A stretch of 6,451 nucleotides of DNA, from NCBI GenBank assembly GCA_028717825.1, contig JAQUNB010000067.1:1-6451 (forward strand). The letters are read 5' to 3'. The notes under the pieces were generated by a model, which saw only the letters and a program-made list of their open reading frames with translations, did no database searches and was not told the origin of the DNA. Position 1 is the stretch's first letter; each line of letters begins with the position of its first letter. Of this stretch, positions 6,448 through 6,451 are shown in pieces. The translations under genes and the position numbers were made by a program. This DNA is from Candidatus Omnitrophota bacterium. GTDB lineage: Bacteria; Omnitrophota; Gorgyraeia; Tantalellales; Tantalellaceae.

Positions 6448-6451
6448 ATGG
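6448..6451 (+). other. Possible start codon of a seventh gene, cut by the window edge
   Basis: An ATG at 6448-6450 follows the stop of the TPR gene by 10 bases. AAGGAG at 6429-6434 could serve as a ribosome site, although the 13-base spacing is long. Spacing matches the other junctions, but only four bases are visible, so this is only a hint that the operon goes on. Confidence 0.25.

Overview
This window is a tight, single-strand run of six genes for cell-surface polysaccharide assembly. All read on the plus strand, with junctions of -4, 12, 17, 15 and 27 bases. The base composition is moderately AT-rich by eye and proteins are rich in Lys and Ile. All are bacterial envelope-biogenesis types. 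The style would suit an uncultivated Gram-negative lineage such as Omnitrophota or a neighbouring group, but this is a guess from gene style and no marker here fixes the taxon.

Layout: (1) 2-703, the C-terminal half of a MurJ/MviN-type lipid-linked oligosaccharide flippase, whose gene begins upstream of the window; (2) 700-1827, a GT4 glycosyltransferase, overlapping the flippase stop by 4 bases; (3) 1840-3255, a polytopic O-antigen ligase/polymerase family (Wzy_C, WaaL-like) protein; (4) 3273-4466, a second GT4 glycosyltransferase; (5) 4482-5213, a WecG/TagA/CpsF (GT26) glycosyltransferase; (6) 5241-6437, a membrane-anchored protein with degenerate TPR repeats and a C-terminal beta-rich domain resembling calcium-dependent xylan-binding modules (CBM36/CBM60 type). 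A possible seventh start codon lies at the very end (6448).

Working model (inference): the GT26 and the two GT4 enzymes build an oligosaccharide on a polyprenyl-diphosphate carrier at the inner face of the cytoplasmic membrane. The MurJ-like flippase turns it over, and the Wzy/WaaL-like protein polymerises it or transfers it on the outer face. The TPR plus carbohydrate-binding protein sits in the membrane with its soluble part probably outside, where it could bind the new polymer or a partner protein. The initiating sugar-phosphate transferase and any chain-length regulator are not in the window.

The most interesting item is gene 6, an unusual anchor-TPR-CBM architecture inside a polysaccharide assembly operon. 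Next are a flippase that seems to stop after the equivalent of TM12, and a ligase/polymerase lacking the usual His before its loop Asn. I saw no RNA genes, CRISPR, mobile elements, long repeats or terminators, and no stretch over 300 bases without a gene.
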